Shown here piece after piece: positions 54,023 through 62,376 of a stretch of DNA of 64,000 nucleotides (the first letter of the stretch is position 1; the number at the start of each line of letters is the position of its first letter). The notes under the pieces are model-generated. The model searched no databases. It saw only the letters and a program-made list of their open reading frames with translations, and was not told the DNA's origin. Both the position numbers and the translations under genes were made by a program. Source of the stretch: Streptomyces uncialis (GTDB lineage Bacteria; Actinomycetota; Actinomycetes; Streptomycetales; Streptomycetaceae); NCBI RefSeq assembly GCF_036250755.1, contig NZ_CP109583.1:3224001-3288000 (forward strand), written 5' to 3'.

Positions 54023-54355
54023 TCAGGCTGGATCGCTCCAGGGTTCGAGCCCACGGAAGGCCCACATCGTGTGGTGCTGCTTGGTCTGACGCTTGCCGAG
54101 TCCGGCACCGGTCGCCGCAAAGCCATAGGCCAGTGCCTTGGCTGCCGCTTCTGCTTCCAGTGCCTCGGTCGGTCGGCTGCCGCGCTCTCGGATCACCAGG
54201 CCGGTGAGGGCCAGGGAAGGCTCGGGGCGGACAGCGGCGACGCCGGACACACCGGTGCCCAGGTTCGAGAAACCGGACGGGCATGCGGAGACGACGACCG
54301 AGTGATCGGTCAGGGTGACGGTGCTGACGGACTTGCTGTTCTTGATGCTGATCAC
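54023..54355 (-). CDS. Hypothetical 110-aa protein upstream of wblC
   Basis: The start GTG 54355 has a perfect AGGAGG nine bases upstream and codon use is ordinary, so translation is likely. The sequence (MISIKNSKSVSTVTL...; EALEAEAAAKALAYGFAATG; TMWAFRGLEPWSDPA) matches no family I know. Its last 14 codons could also be read alone from ATG 54067 (MWAFRGLEPWSDPA) as a short upstream frame. The TGA at 54023-54025 lies inside the hairpin CCTGATC-N2-GATCAGG (54012-54027), just before the wblC attenuator. Confidence 0.65.
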   Translation of the reverse strand: MISIKNSKSVSTVTLTDHSVVVSACPSGFSNLGTGVSGVAAVRPEPSLALTGLVIRERGSRPTEALEAEAAAKALAYGFAATGAGLGKRQTKQHHTMWAFRGLEPWSDPA

Positions 54356-54408
54356 TGGAAATCGCCTCCTCTCGGCGTCTTGGGGGACCTGGACGAGCCT
54401 GGTCCGAC

Positions 54409-54466
54409 GGATATTAAGTACAGCACGGATCGGGCGCTTCGGAGAAGCTGCCGTCGCCGTGCTTAA
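54409..54466 (-). promoter_or_regulatory. AT-rich promoter/inverted-repeat region upstream of the 110-aa gene
   Basis: A -10-like TAATAT occurs at 54416-54411 on the minus strand. Around it, TTAAGTACAGCACGG (54414-54428) and CCGTGCTTAA (54457-54466) form imperfect arms, with an inner GCTTC-GGA-GAAGC hairpin (54436-54448). The -35 is poor, as expected for activator-dependent promoters. Confidence 0.45.
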
Positions 54467-54520
54467 GAACCTATGGTGATTGCCTGGGCATGTGCAAACT
54501 ATTTTTCCGACGAGTTTGCC

Positions 54521-56752
54521 TCAGCGGTCACCCACCCCTGGTTCGCCCTCCTCACCTGCGCAGATGGCCAGGACATCGGCTCCGAAGCCCCGTACCTTGC
54601 GCATCCCGACGCCCGGGATACGGGCCAGGCTTCCCTCGTCGCGGGGGGCCGTCTCGGCGATGGCGACCAGGGTCCGGTCGGTGAAGACGCAGAACTCGGG
54701 CTGACCGCTCTCCTTGGCCTGCGCGGCGCGCCAGTCGTGCAGGCGGGTGTAGAGACCCTCGTTCATGTCGGACGGGCAGTCGTCGCAGCGCATCAGCTTC
54801 ATCTCGCCCGCGTCGGTCAGCGTGCGTCCGCAGACCCGGCATCGGGCGGGGGTACGCACCCGGCGCCGGGCGGCGGGGGCGGCGGTGGCCGGGGCCCGTC
54901 CGCTGCCGGGCTCGACTCCCCCGTGGCCGAGGGGGCCGACCCGGGTGGCGGAGCCGGTGGAGCCGGGGCGCAGCCCGTCGAGGAAGCGGCTGGGGCGGCG
55001 GCCCGCCCGGCCGCCGGGCGAGCGGGACAGCGCCCAGGAGACATGGAGGTGGCGGCGGGCGCGGGTGACCCCGACGTAGAGCAGCCGGCGCTCCTCCTCG
55101 ATCTGCTCGTCGGTGCGGGCGTAGGTGATGGGCATCATGCCCTCGGCGACCCCGACGACGAAGACGGCGTCCCACTCCAGGCCCTTGGCGGCGTGCAGGG
55201 AGGCGAGGGTGACGCCTTCGACGGTGGGGGCGTGCTGGGCTCCGGCGCGTTCGTCCAGCTCGGCCACGAGGTCCCCGAGAGTGGCGGCGTCCCGCGCGCG
55301 GGAGAAGTCCTCCGCGAGGCGGACGAGGGCGGCGAGGGATTCCCAGCGTTCGCGGACCACGCCGGAACCGGCGGGGGGCTGCGGGGTCCAGCCCTTGGTG
55401 GACAGTACGGCGCGGACCTGGGACGGCAGGTCGACGGCGTCGTCGAGGAGGGAGTCGTTGCCCCCGAAGCGGGCGGCGCCGCGCAGGGCCGCGCCCGCCT
55501 CGCGGACCTCGGGCCGCTCGAAGAAGCGTTCAGCGCCACGCAGCTGGTAGGGGATCGCCGCGTCCGCCAAGGCCTGCTCGTAGGTCTCGGACTGGCTGTT
55601 GGTGCGGAACAGGACGGCGATCTCGCTGGCGGGGACCCCGGAGGCGATGAGGTCGCGGATACGGCGGGCGGCGCCCTCGGCCTCGGCGGGCTCGTCGGTG
55701 TACTCGCTGTAGTGGGGTTCGGGACCGGCCTCGCGCTGGGAGACCAGTTCGAGGCGGTGGTCGGCGGCGCGTCCGCTGGCCTGGGCGAGGAGGCCGTTGG
55801 CGAGGTGCACCACCTGGGGGGTGGAGCGGTAGTCGCGGACGAGCTTGACGACGGTGGCCCCCGGGTGGCGGGTGCGGAAGTCGAGGAGGTGGTCGGGGGT
55901 GGCGCCGGTGAAGGAGTAGATGGTCTGGCTGGCGTCCCCGACGACACAGAGGCTGTCGCGCTCGCCGAGCCACAGGTCGAGCAGGCGCTGCTGGAGGGGG
56001 CTGACGTCCTGGTACTCGTCCACGACGAAGTGCTGGTACTGGCCGCGGACCTGCTCCGCGATGTCGTGCCGGTCCTGGAGGATCGCGACGGCGAGCAGCA
56101 GGACGTCCTCGAAGTCGATGACGGAGCGGTGCCGCTTGAGGTCCTCGTAGGTGCCGTAGAGCTGGCTGATCTCGGCGGCGTCGCGGGGGGTCTCGCGACC
56201 GGCGGCGCGGGCCGCCGCCGCGTAGTCGGCGGGGACGGTCTGGGTGACCTTGGACCACTCGATCTCGGCGGTGACATCACGCAGCTCGCCCCGGTCCAGG
56301 CGGACCCGGCAGGCGGCGGCGGCCTCGGCCACGAGCTGGACCTTGCGGTCGATGATCCGGGGCAGGCCGCCGCCGACGGCCTTGGGCCAGAAGTACTGGA
56401 GCTGGCGCAGGGCGGCGGAGTGGAAGGTGCGGGCCTGGACACCGGCGACGCCGAGCTGGCGCAGCCGGCCGCGCATCTCGCCCGCCGCGCGGTTGGTGAA
56501 GGTGACGGCGAGGACGCTGCCGGGCTGGAGGACCCCGGCGTGCACCCCGTAGGCGATGCGGTGGGTGATGGCCCTGGTCTTGCCGGTGCCCGCGCCGGCC
56601 AGTACGCACACCGGACCGCGCAGGGAGGTCGCGACCGCGCGCTGTTCGGGGTCGAGCCCCTCCAGCACGGAGTCCGCGCCCTGCGGCGGCGCCGGGAACT
56701 GGCCGGGGCCTGATTCCCGTGGGAAGAGTGTGGAGTGCGTTGCTGATGTCAC
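54521..56752 (-). CDS. uvrD2: ATP-dependent DNA helicase UvrD2 (superfamily 1)
   Basis: This 743-residue SF1A helicase has Walker A AGAGTGKTRAITHRIAYGV, motif II VDEYQDVSPLQQRLLDLW, LCVVGDASQTIYSF, LVRDYRST, the TLHAAKGLEWDAVFVVG motif V region and RRLLYVGVTRAR. A four-cysteine zinc site (CRVCGRTL...CDDC) and a C-terminal HRDC domain mark the actinobacterial UvrD2 type, active in DNA repair. GTG 56752 begins just before the substrate domain; longer frames are arginine-rich and unlikely. Confidence 0.94.
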   Translation of the reverse strand: MTSATHSTLFPRESGPGQFPAPPQGADSVLEGLDPEQRAVATSLRGPVCVLAGAGTGKTRAITHRIAYGVHAGVLQPGSVLAVTFTNRAAGEMRGRLRQLGVAGVQARTFHSAALRQLQYFWPKAVGGGLPRIIDRKVQLVAEAAAACRVRLDRGELRDVTAEIEWSKVTQTVPADYAAAARAAGRETPRDAAEISQLYGTYEDLKRHRSVIDFEDVLLLAVAILQDRHDIAEQVRGQYQHFVVDEYQDVSPLQQRLLDLWLGERDSLCVVGDASQTIYSFTGATPDHLLDFRTRHPGATVVKLVRDYRSTPQVVHLANGLLAQASGRAADHRLELVSQREAGPEPHYSEYTDEPAEAEGAARRIRDLIASGVPASEIAVLFRTNSQSETYEQALADAAIPYQLRGAERFFERPEVREAGAALRGAARFGGNDSLLDDAVDLPSQVRAVLSTKGWTPQPPAGSGVVRERWESLAALVRLAEDFSRARDAATLGDLVAELDERAGAQHAPTVEGVTLASLHAAKGLEWDAVFVVGVAEGMMPITYARTDEQIEEERRLLYVGVTRARRHLHVSWALSRSPGGRAGRRPSRFLDGLRPGSTGSATRVGPLGHGGVEPGSGRAPATAAPAARRRVRTPARCRVCGRTLTDAGEMKLMRCDDCPSDMNEGLYTRLHDWRAAQAKESGQPEFCVFTDRTLVAIAETAPRDEGSLARIPGVGMRKVRGFGADVLAICAGEEGEPGVGDR

Positions 56753-56791
56753 CCCGCCATGCTGCCAGGTCCGTGGAGCGGACCGCGCGAG

Positions 56792-56800
56792 TTGTCCACA
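56792..56800 (+). promoter_or_regulatory. DnaA-box match upstream of uvrD2
   Basis: TTGTCCACA, the preferred Streptomyces DnaA box, lies 40 bases upstream of the uvrD2 start codon, where DnaA could influence transcription of this repair helicase. Confidence 0.5.
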
Positions 56801-57217
56801 GGGTCGGGCACGCGGTCGTATTAATGCCGCTCCAGAGAAGGGGAGTACCGGGCGGACGCGCTCACGCGAGCCCCCGGACGACCCGTCCGGCGGCTCGCGC
56901 CGGGTCTCCGGCGGTGCCTGGTGGGCGGATCCGCGGGACCCGCTGTCCGGTGGGAGCCGTCCGTGACCGCCCGCCGGATGTTCTCCCCCGACCGGCGGAA
57001 TCGCTGTCCCACCGATCGGCGGGGTCGAGCTCGTGCGACGACGGCCGGGCACGGGGTCCCCCGGCCGGGCACGGGCCGACGTGCGCCGGTCCCGACACGG
57101 GTGTTTCCACGGGTCCGCCGCGCGCCGTCCCGCCGCAGGTGTCCACGGGTCCGCCGCGCGCCACGCACCGCTCCCGCTCCCGGACGGGCCTGCGCCCGGG
57201 GTCCTGACCCGGGTGCC

Positions 57218-57244
57218 GGGAATGGTCGCCCGGTCACGTACGTT
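57218..57244 (+). promoter_or_regulatory. Sigma-R promoter of the mycoredoxin gene
   Basis: GGGAAT (57218-57223), exactly 18 bases, then GTT (57242-57244) matches the sigma-R consensus and has the same spacing as the sigR promoter. The start would be near 57250, about 53 bases before the gene. Confidence 0.85.
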
Positions 57245-57302
57245 CACGGAGTGCGAGCAGGTATTCCCGCTCGTCCCGTAGGCACGAAGGAGCGCGAGAG
57301 AC

Positions 57303-57560
57303 ATGCCGGGCACTGTGACGATGTACAGCACCACGTGGTGCGGCTACTGCCAGCGGCTGAAGAGCCAGTTGACGCGTGAGGGCATCGGCTACGACGAGAT
57401 CAACATCGAGCAGGACCCGCAGTCGGCGAAGTTCGTGGAGGAGGCGAACGGCGGCAATCAGACGGTGCCGACGCTCATCGTTCGGCCCACCGGCGGTGGC
57501 GCCGATGTGGTCATGACGAACCCGAGTCTCGCCCAGGTGAAGCAGGCCCTCGCGAGCTGA
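57303..57560 (+). CDS. mrx: Mycoredoxin (glutaredoxin-like, mycothiol-dependent)
   Basis: This 85-residue glutaredoxin-fold protein has active site C13-G-Y-C16 and the cis-proline loop TVPT, the signature of mycoredoxin-1. It reduces mycothiol-protein mixed disulfides in the cytosol of actinobacteria. A consensus sigma-R promoter lies upstream and a strong terminator downstream, so it is a single-gene member of the thiol-stress regulon. Confidence 0.94.
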   Translation: MPGTVTMYSTTWCGYCQRLKSQLTREGIGYDEINIEQDPQSAKFVEEANGGNQTVPTLIVRPTGGGADVVMTNPSLAQVKQALAS

Positions 57561-57640
57561 CCGGGGTCCGCGTACGGGCGGCGCCCCCGTCCAGTGGTGC
57601 GGCGCTCTCCAGGACGTACGACCCGGCTCCCCGTACGTAC

Positions 57641-57674
57641 GGCGCCCCCGTGACCGGATGGTCACGGGGGCGCC
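57641..57674. terminator. Terminator after mycoredoxin gene
   Basis: Perfect 15-bp arms GGCGCCCCCGTGACC and GGTCACGGGGGCGCC with loop GGAT, between convergent genes. Confidence 0.85.
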
Positions 57675-57760
57675 GCCCTGTCCGGCCTTCCGTCACGCGG
57701 CCCACGTGGCGGACGGCCGTCGGACGCTCGCCCGAGGGCTGCCGCCTCGGGCTCCCGTCC

Positions 57761-57790
57761 GTGCCCCGGGGTCCCTTGGTCCCGGGGCAC
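57761..57790 (-). terminator. Terminator after the FAD/Fe-S oxidase gene
   Basis: GTGCCCCGGG and CCCGGGGCAC form a 10-bp stem with a ten-base loop, about 30 bases beyond the stop. Confidence 0.7.
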
Positions 57791-57817
57791 AGGTCTTGGG
57801 GGCGGGAAACGCCCTGG

Positions 57818-60751
57818 TCAGACGATGAGCGCCTCCCGGATCAGCTGGACCGGGTGCCACGCGTCGCGTTCCGTGCCGTGGAAGATCTGCTGACGGCAGG
57901 AGACACCGGTGGCGACGATGACGGTCTCGTCCGGTTCGGCCCTGACCGCGGGGAAGAGCCGGTCCTCGCCCACGGTCATCGACACGTCGTAGTGCTCGGC
58001 CTCGAAGCCGAACGACCCGGCCATCCCGCAGCAGCCCGCGTCCAGCTCCTCGACCTCCACACCGGGGATGCGCTTGAGCAGTGCGACGGTCGCCGCGGTG
58101 CCGACCTCGGCCTTCTGGTGGCAGTGGCCGTGGTACAGCAGTCGCTTCCCGGCGGGCCAGGCGGTTTCGCTGAGCTTGAGGCGTCCTTCGTCGATGGCCT
58201 CCACCAGCAGTTCCTCCACCTGCCGGACCCGTCCGGAGACGTCCTTGACCGCGGTGTCGTCGGGGAGCATCGCCTTGTGCTCGTCCCGCAGCGTCATCAG
58301 GCAGGACGGTTCGCAGCCGACGATCGGGGAGCCGGGCGGGGTGGTCTCGGCGAGCAGATGGGCGAGCTTGAACGCCTTCTCGTTGGCGTCGTCCAGGAGG
58401 CCCTTGGAGAGACTGGAGCGACCGCAGCAGCCGCCGCTCTCCAGCCGCACGTCCCAGCCCGCGACTTCGAGCAGTTCGATCGCGGCGGCACCGATCCCGG
58501 GTTCGGTGTAGGTGGTGAAGGAGTCCGCGAGATAGGTGACCGTCCCCTGCGGGGCGACCAGCCGGGGGCTCTGTTCGCGGCCCTTGAACCAGCGCACCAG
58601 ATTGCGCCGGGTGAAGGTGGGCAGGGGGCGTTCCCTGGCGATGCCCGGCCAGCGGGCCAGGAACCGGCGCAGCGGTCCCACCCGTCCCGGCAGATTGGAC
58701 AGCGGGGCGGTGGCGGAGCCGAGCCGGTTGAGGAAGCGGATGGACCCGAAGATCCGTGAGCGCAGCGGGATGCCGTGCTCGTCGTGGTGGTGGGACAGCG
58801 CCTCGGCCTTGAGGGTGGCCATGTCGACGCCGAGCGGGCACTCGCTCTTGCACGCCTTGCACATCAGGCACAGGTCCAGCACCTCATGGAGGCGTTCGTC
58901 GCCGAGCGCCTTCTTGGGGTCGGGTTCCGAGAGTGCCTTGACCAGGGCGTTGGCGCGGCCCCGGGTGGAGTCCTGTTCGTTGCGGGTGGCCATGTAGGAC
59001 GGGCACATCGCGCCCGTGCCGCTCTTGCGGCAGAGGCCGATGTTCATACAGCGGTCGGCGGCGCCGCGCATCCCGCCGACGATGTCGAAGTCGAGCCGGG
59101 TGCGCAGTTCCACGGCGGGTGGCAGGGCCGGGTCGCGCAGGTTCTCCGTCATGGCGGGCGCGTCCACGATCTTGCCCGGGTTCATGCGGTCCTGCGGGTC
59201 GAAGACGCCCTTGACGGCGCGCATCGCCTCGTAGAGTTCGTCGCCGAAGATCTCGCGGTTGAACTCGCTGCGGGCGAGACCGTCGCCGTGCTCGCTGGAG
59301 TTCACCCCGCCGTACTCGGTGACCAGGTCCTTGATCAGTTCGGCGACGGTCCGCATGGTGATGACCTGCTGCGGGTCCGCGAGGTCCACGAAGGGCCGGA
59401 TGTGCAGACAGCCGACGGAGCAGTGGCCGTAGAAGCCGGCGCTGAGGCCGTGGTCGTCGAGGATGCCCTTGAAGCGTCGGGTGTACTCGGCGAGGTGGAC
59501 GGGGTCGACCGCGGTGTCCTCGACGAACGCGAGCGGCCTTCGGGTGCCCTCGCCCGCCGCCATCAGCAGCCCGAGGCTGGACTTGCGGACCTTCATCAGG
59601 GCGCCCTGCTGCTGGGGGGTGACCGCGCGCAGGGTGTGGTAGCCGTGGCCGTAGCGCTCCCAGAGGGTGGTGAGCTGGCGGAGCTGGTCGAGCAGTTCGG
59701 TCTCGTCGTCGCCGGTGAAGCTGACGAACAGCAGGGCGTCCGGGTCGCCCTCCAGGATCTCGCCCAGGGACGCGTACTCGATCTTCTGCCGGGACAGGTC
59801 GAGGATCGTGCGGTCCATCAGCTCGACGGCCGCCGGGTGGCAGGACAGCGCGGTCTCGGTGGCCTCGATGGCGGCGACGACCGAGGTGAAGTGGCCGACG
59901 GCGATCACCGTACGGGGCGGCTTGGGGACGAGGTCGACCTCGGCCTCGGTGGCGATGCACAGGGTGCCCTCGGAGCCGACGACGAACTTCGCCAGGTCGA
60001 AGGGGGTGTCGTCGCGGGAGAGCCGGTCGAGCCGGTATCCGCAGGCCCGCCGCCAGAACTCGGGGAAGCCCTCCGCGATGGCGGCGGCGTTGGAGCGGAT
60101 GATCACCGGCAGATCGCGGTAGAGGCGGCCTTCCAGGGTGGGCAGGTCCGCGCGGCGCTTGCGTTCGGCCTCGTCCACCGGCTCCAGCCGTGCGGTGCTG
60201 CCGTCGGACAGGACCACGTCGAGGGCGCGCACATGGTCGATCGTCATCCCGTAGCGCAGTGAGCCGCTGCCCGCGGAGTTGTTGCCGATCATCCCGCCGA
60301 TGGTGGCGCGGTTGCTGGTGGAGGTGTCGGGGCCGAACATCAGCCCGTGCGCCGCCGCCGCCTTGTTGAGCTGGTCCTGGACGACCCCCGGTTCCACGCG
60401 TGCGACACGGCGTTCGGGGTCCAGTTCCAGGATGCGGTTCATATGGCGGGAGAAGTCGAGGACCAGACCGGGGCCGACGGTCTGTCCGGCGAGGCTGGTA
60501 CCGGCGCCGCGCGGCAGCACCGGGATGCCGTACTCGGCGGCGACCCGGACGGTGGCCTGCACATCGGCGGTGTGCTTGGGGAAGACGACACCGCGCGGGG
60601 TGATGGAGTACATGCTGGCGTCGCGGGAGAACAGATGCCGGGTGTAGTCGTCGAAGGCCACCTCACCGTCGAGGTCGCGGCGGAGCCGCCGCTCCAGATC
60701 GCGGTCGGCCGATGCTGCTGCCGTCGGGGCTTCGTCGCCGATCAGTGTCAT
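57818..60751 (-). CDS. FAD-linked oxidase / Fe-S / CCG-domain fusion (GlcD-GlcF-like dehydrogenase)
   Basis: The 977-residue protein fuses a vanillyl-alcohol-oxidase-type FAD domain (PRGAGTSLAGQTVG; TSTSNRATIGGMIGNNSAGSGSLRYG), its C-terminal cap (YGGVNSSEHGDGLARSEFN), two 4Fe-4S clusters (CMNIGLCRKSGTGAMCP and CLMCKACKSECP) and two CCG domains (GGCCGRSS; AGCCGMAGSFG). This build is that of membrane-associated D-2-hydroxyacid dehydrogenases (D-lactate, 2-hydroxyglutarate or glycolate type); the substrate is not readable. ATG 60751 has GGAG nine bases upstream. Confidence 0.9.
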   Translation of the reverse strand: MTLIGDEAPTAAASADRDLERRLRRDLDGEVAFDDYTRHLFSRDASMYSITPRGVVFPKHTADVQATVRVAAEYGIPVLPRGAGTSLAGQTVGPGLVLDFSRHMNRILELDPERRVARVEPGVVQDQLNKAAAAHGLMFGPDTSTSNRATIGGMIGNNSAGSGSLRYGMTIDHVRALDVVLSDGSTARLEPVDEAERKRRADLPTLEGRLYRDLPVIIRSNAAAIAEGFPEFWRRACGYRLDRLSRDDTPFDLAKFVVGSEGTLCIATEAEVDLVPKPPRTVIAVGHFTSVVAAIEATETALSCHPAAVELMDRTILDLSRQKIEYASLGEILEGDPDALLFVSFTGDDETELLDQLRQLTTLWERYGHGYHTLRAVTPQQQGALMKVRKSSLGLLMAAGEGTRRPLAFVEDTAVDPVHLAEYTRRFKGILDDHGLSAGFYGHCSVGCLHIRPFVDLADPQQVITMRTVAELIKDLVTEYGGVNSSEHGDGLARSEFNREIFGDELYEAMRAVKGVFDPQDRMNPGKIVDAPAMTENLRDPALPPAVELRTRLDFDIVGGMRGAADRCMNIGLCRKSGTGAMCPSYMATRNEQDSTRGRANALVKALSEPDPKKALGDERLHEVLDLCLMCKACKSECPLGVDMATLKAEALSHHHDEHGIPLRSRIFGSIRFLNRLGSATAPLSNLPGRVGPLRRFLARWPGIARERPLPTFTRRNLVRWFKGREQSPRLVAPQGTVTYLADSFTTYTEPGIGAAAIELLEVAGWDVRLESGGCCGRSSLSKGLLDDANEKAFKLAHLLAETTPPGSPIVGCEPSCLMTLRDEHKAMLPDDTAVKDVSGRVRQVEELLVEAIDEGRLKLSETAWPAGKRLLYHGHCHQKAEVGTAATVALLKRIPGVEVEELDAGCCGMAGSFGFEAEHYDVSMTVGEDRLFPAVRAEPDETVIVATGVSCRQQIFHGTERDAWHPVQLIREALIV

Positions 60752-61112
60752 GTGCGGGGACTCCAAGGGTGGTCGGGCGGTTGCTCCCAGGGGGGCGGGC
60801 TGCCGGGACGTACGGGGTGCGGGGGTACGGGGCCGGGGGGTACGGGGCTGCGGGGCACGCGTACGTGCGGGTGCGTGGGTGCGGGTGCGTGGTGGTCGTG
60901 GTCTCGGTCGGTCGTGCGGCACGCGCGTGGGGCCTGGATGGGGCATACGCGCGTGGGGGCTGGTGCGGCACGCGCGCGTGGGAGGTGCCGCACGCGCGCG
61001 TGGAGGGCGGTTGCCGCGCCGGAGGAAGGGCGGGTGCGGGCGGCGGGGCGTCCCGGGCCTGGGCACAGGTACCGGGAGCCCTTCGCGTGGGGGGACCGCA
61101 CCCGCCCTGGTC
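60752..61112. repeat. Intergenic region with imperfect CACGCGCG repeats
   Basis: No gene is supportable. Four imperfect copies of GCACGCGCGTGGG start near 60919, 60943, 60968 and 60990 (about 22-25 bases apart). An adjacent stretch has GTACGGGG/GTGCGGGG repeats. It separates the oxidase from the aminotransferase on the same strand. Confidence 0.7.
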
Positions 61113-62279
61113 TCACGGGGTGCGCAGCACGTCGAGGGCCTTGCCCAGTCCGGCGGGGTCGACGGGCACTCCCGAGAGTTCGAGGCCCATCTGGACACCG
61201 GCGAGCGTCCCGGCGAGGGTGAGGTCGTTGAAGTGGCCGAGGTGGCCGATACGGAAGATCTTCCCGGCGAGCCGGCCGAGGCCGGCGCCGAGGGACATGT
61301 CGAAGCGCTCCAGGATGATCCTGCGGACCTTGTCGGCGTCATGGCCGTCCGGGAGCAGCACCGCGGTCAGTGAGCCGGAGTACTCGCGCTCGTCGGCGCA
61401 GAGCACATCCAGGCCCCAGCCGTGCACGGCCGCGCGGGTGGCGGCGGCGTGCCGGGCGTGGCGGGCGTACACCTGGGGCAGTCCCTCGGCGTCGAGCATG
61501 CCCAGCGCCTCGGAGAGCCCGTACAGCAGATTGGTGGCCGGGGTGTACGGGAAGAAGCCGCAGCGGTTGGCCTCGATGATCGGTTCCCAGTTCCAGAACG
61601 ACCTCTTCAGCCGCGCGGTCTTCGCGGCGGCCAGCGCCTTCTCGCTGACGGCGTTGAAGCTGAGGCCCGGCGGGAGCATGAGGCCCTTCTGCGAGCCCGC
61701 GACGGTGACGTCGACGCCCCACTCGTCGTGCCGGTAGTCGATGGAGCCGAGCGAGGAGATCGTGTCGACGAGGAGCAGCGCGGGGTGTCCGGCCGCGTCG
61801 AGGGCCGCGCGGAGGTCGGCGATCCGGCTGGTCACACCGGTGGAGGTCTCGTTGTGGACGACACAGACGGCCTTGATCGCGTTCTTGGTGTCGGCGGTGA
61901 GGCGGCGGGCGAGTTCCTCGGGGTCGGCGCCGTGGCGCCAGTCGCCGGGCACGAAGTCGACCTTGAGGCCGAGCGAGGTGGCCATCTCCTGCCAGAGGGT
62001 GGCGAAGTGCCCGGTCTCGAAGCAGAGCACCCGGTCGCCCGGGCTGAGGGTGTTGACGAGGGCGGCTTCCCAGGCGCCGGTTCCGGAGGCGGGGTAGATC
62101 ACGACGGGGCCGGAGGTGCCGAAGACGGGCTTGACGATGTCGAGGAGCCGGACGGTGAGGGCGGCGAACTCGGGGCCCCGGTGGTCGATGGTGGGCGCCG
62201 ACATGGCACGCAGCACCTGGTCGGGGGTGTTGGTGGGGCCGGGGATCTGGAGGAAGTGGCGGCCGGTGCGCGAAGTCAT
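61113..62279 (-). CDS. Class V aminotransferase, alanine/serine-glyoxylate type
   Basis: This is a 388-residue PLP enzyme. The Schiff-base lysine lies in GSQKGLMLPPG, the cofactor aspartate in LLVDTISSLGS, and the family start PGPTNTPDQVLRAM and YPASGTGAWEAAL are typical of glyoxylate aminotransferases (AgxT/SgaA). GGAGG lies nine bases before ATG 62279. Two palindromes lie in its promoter, shared with the divergent IclR gene, so it is probably that regulator's main target. Confidence 0.93.
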   Translation of the reverse strand: MTSRTGRHFLQIPGPTNTPDQVLRAMSAPTIDHRGPEFAALTVRLLDIVKPVFGTSGPVVIYPASGTGAWEAALVNTLSPGDRVLCFETGHFATLWQEMATSLGLKVDFVPGDWRHGADPEELARRLTADTKNAIKAVCVVHNETSTGVTSRIADLRAALDAAGHPALLLVDTISSLGSIDYRHDEWGVDVTVAGSQKGLMLPPGLSFNAVSEKALAAAKTARLKRSFWNWEPIIEANRCGFFPYTPATNLLYGLSEALGMLDAEGLPQVYARHARHAAATRAAVHGWGLDVLCADEREYSGSLTAVLLPDGHDADKVRRIILERFDMSLGAGLGRLAGKIFRIGHLGHFNDLTLAGTLAGVQMGLELSGVPVDPAGLGKALDVLRTP

Positions 62280-62301
62280 GAGAGGACCCCTCCGAGGAGT
62301 T

Positions 62302-62338
62302 GTGCCGTAAGGCGGCACGCTGTACCGTAGGATGGCAC
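62302..62338. promoter_or_regulatory. Two tandem 17-bp operators between aminotransferase and iclR
   Basis: GTGCCGTAAGGCGGCAC (62302-62318) is a perfect inverted repeat with 6-bp arms. GTACCGTAGGATGGCAC (62322-62338) is a weaker copy. The copies start 20 bases apart, two helical turns, so two dimers would bind the same face. Confidence 0.75.
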
Positions 62339-62376
62339 GGCGGAGCATAAGCGTCACCGTTCGAGGGAGTCAATGG

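Larger units (their letters stand above)
56753..57302. other. Divergent intergenic region between uvrD2 and mycoredoxin
   Basis: About 550 bases without a supportable gene. It holds a DnaA-box match near the uvrD2 start, a stretch CCACGGGTCCGCCGCGCGCC occurring twice about 35 bases apart near 57107-57160, and the sigma-R promoter at 57218-57244. The open frames here are arginine/proline-rich on both strands. Confidence 0.6.

Noticed and set aside
54493..54518. GCAAACT/AGTTTGC inverted repeat as a uvrD2 terminator
   Set aside because: The 7-bp stem is AT-rich with a 12-base loop and no U-tract, so it is too weak to call a terminator. It may be an operator but nothing supports a specific one.
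54473..56713. A 746-codon plus-strand frame
   Set aside because: It is the antisense shadow of uvrD2, with Gly/Val/Glu-rich composition and no recognisable motif.
57101..57160. Duplicated CCACGGGTCCGCCGCGCGCC as a mobile-element end or operator
   Set aside because: Only two copies, not inverted, in a very GC-rich gap. Local duplication is the simplest reading.
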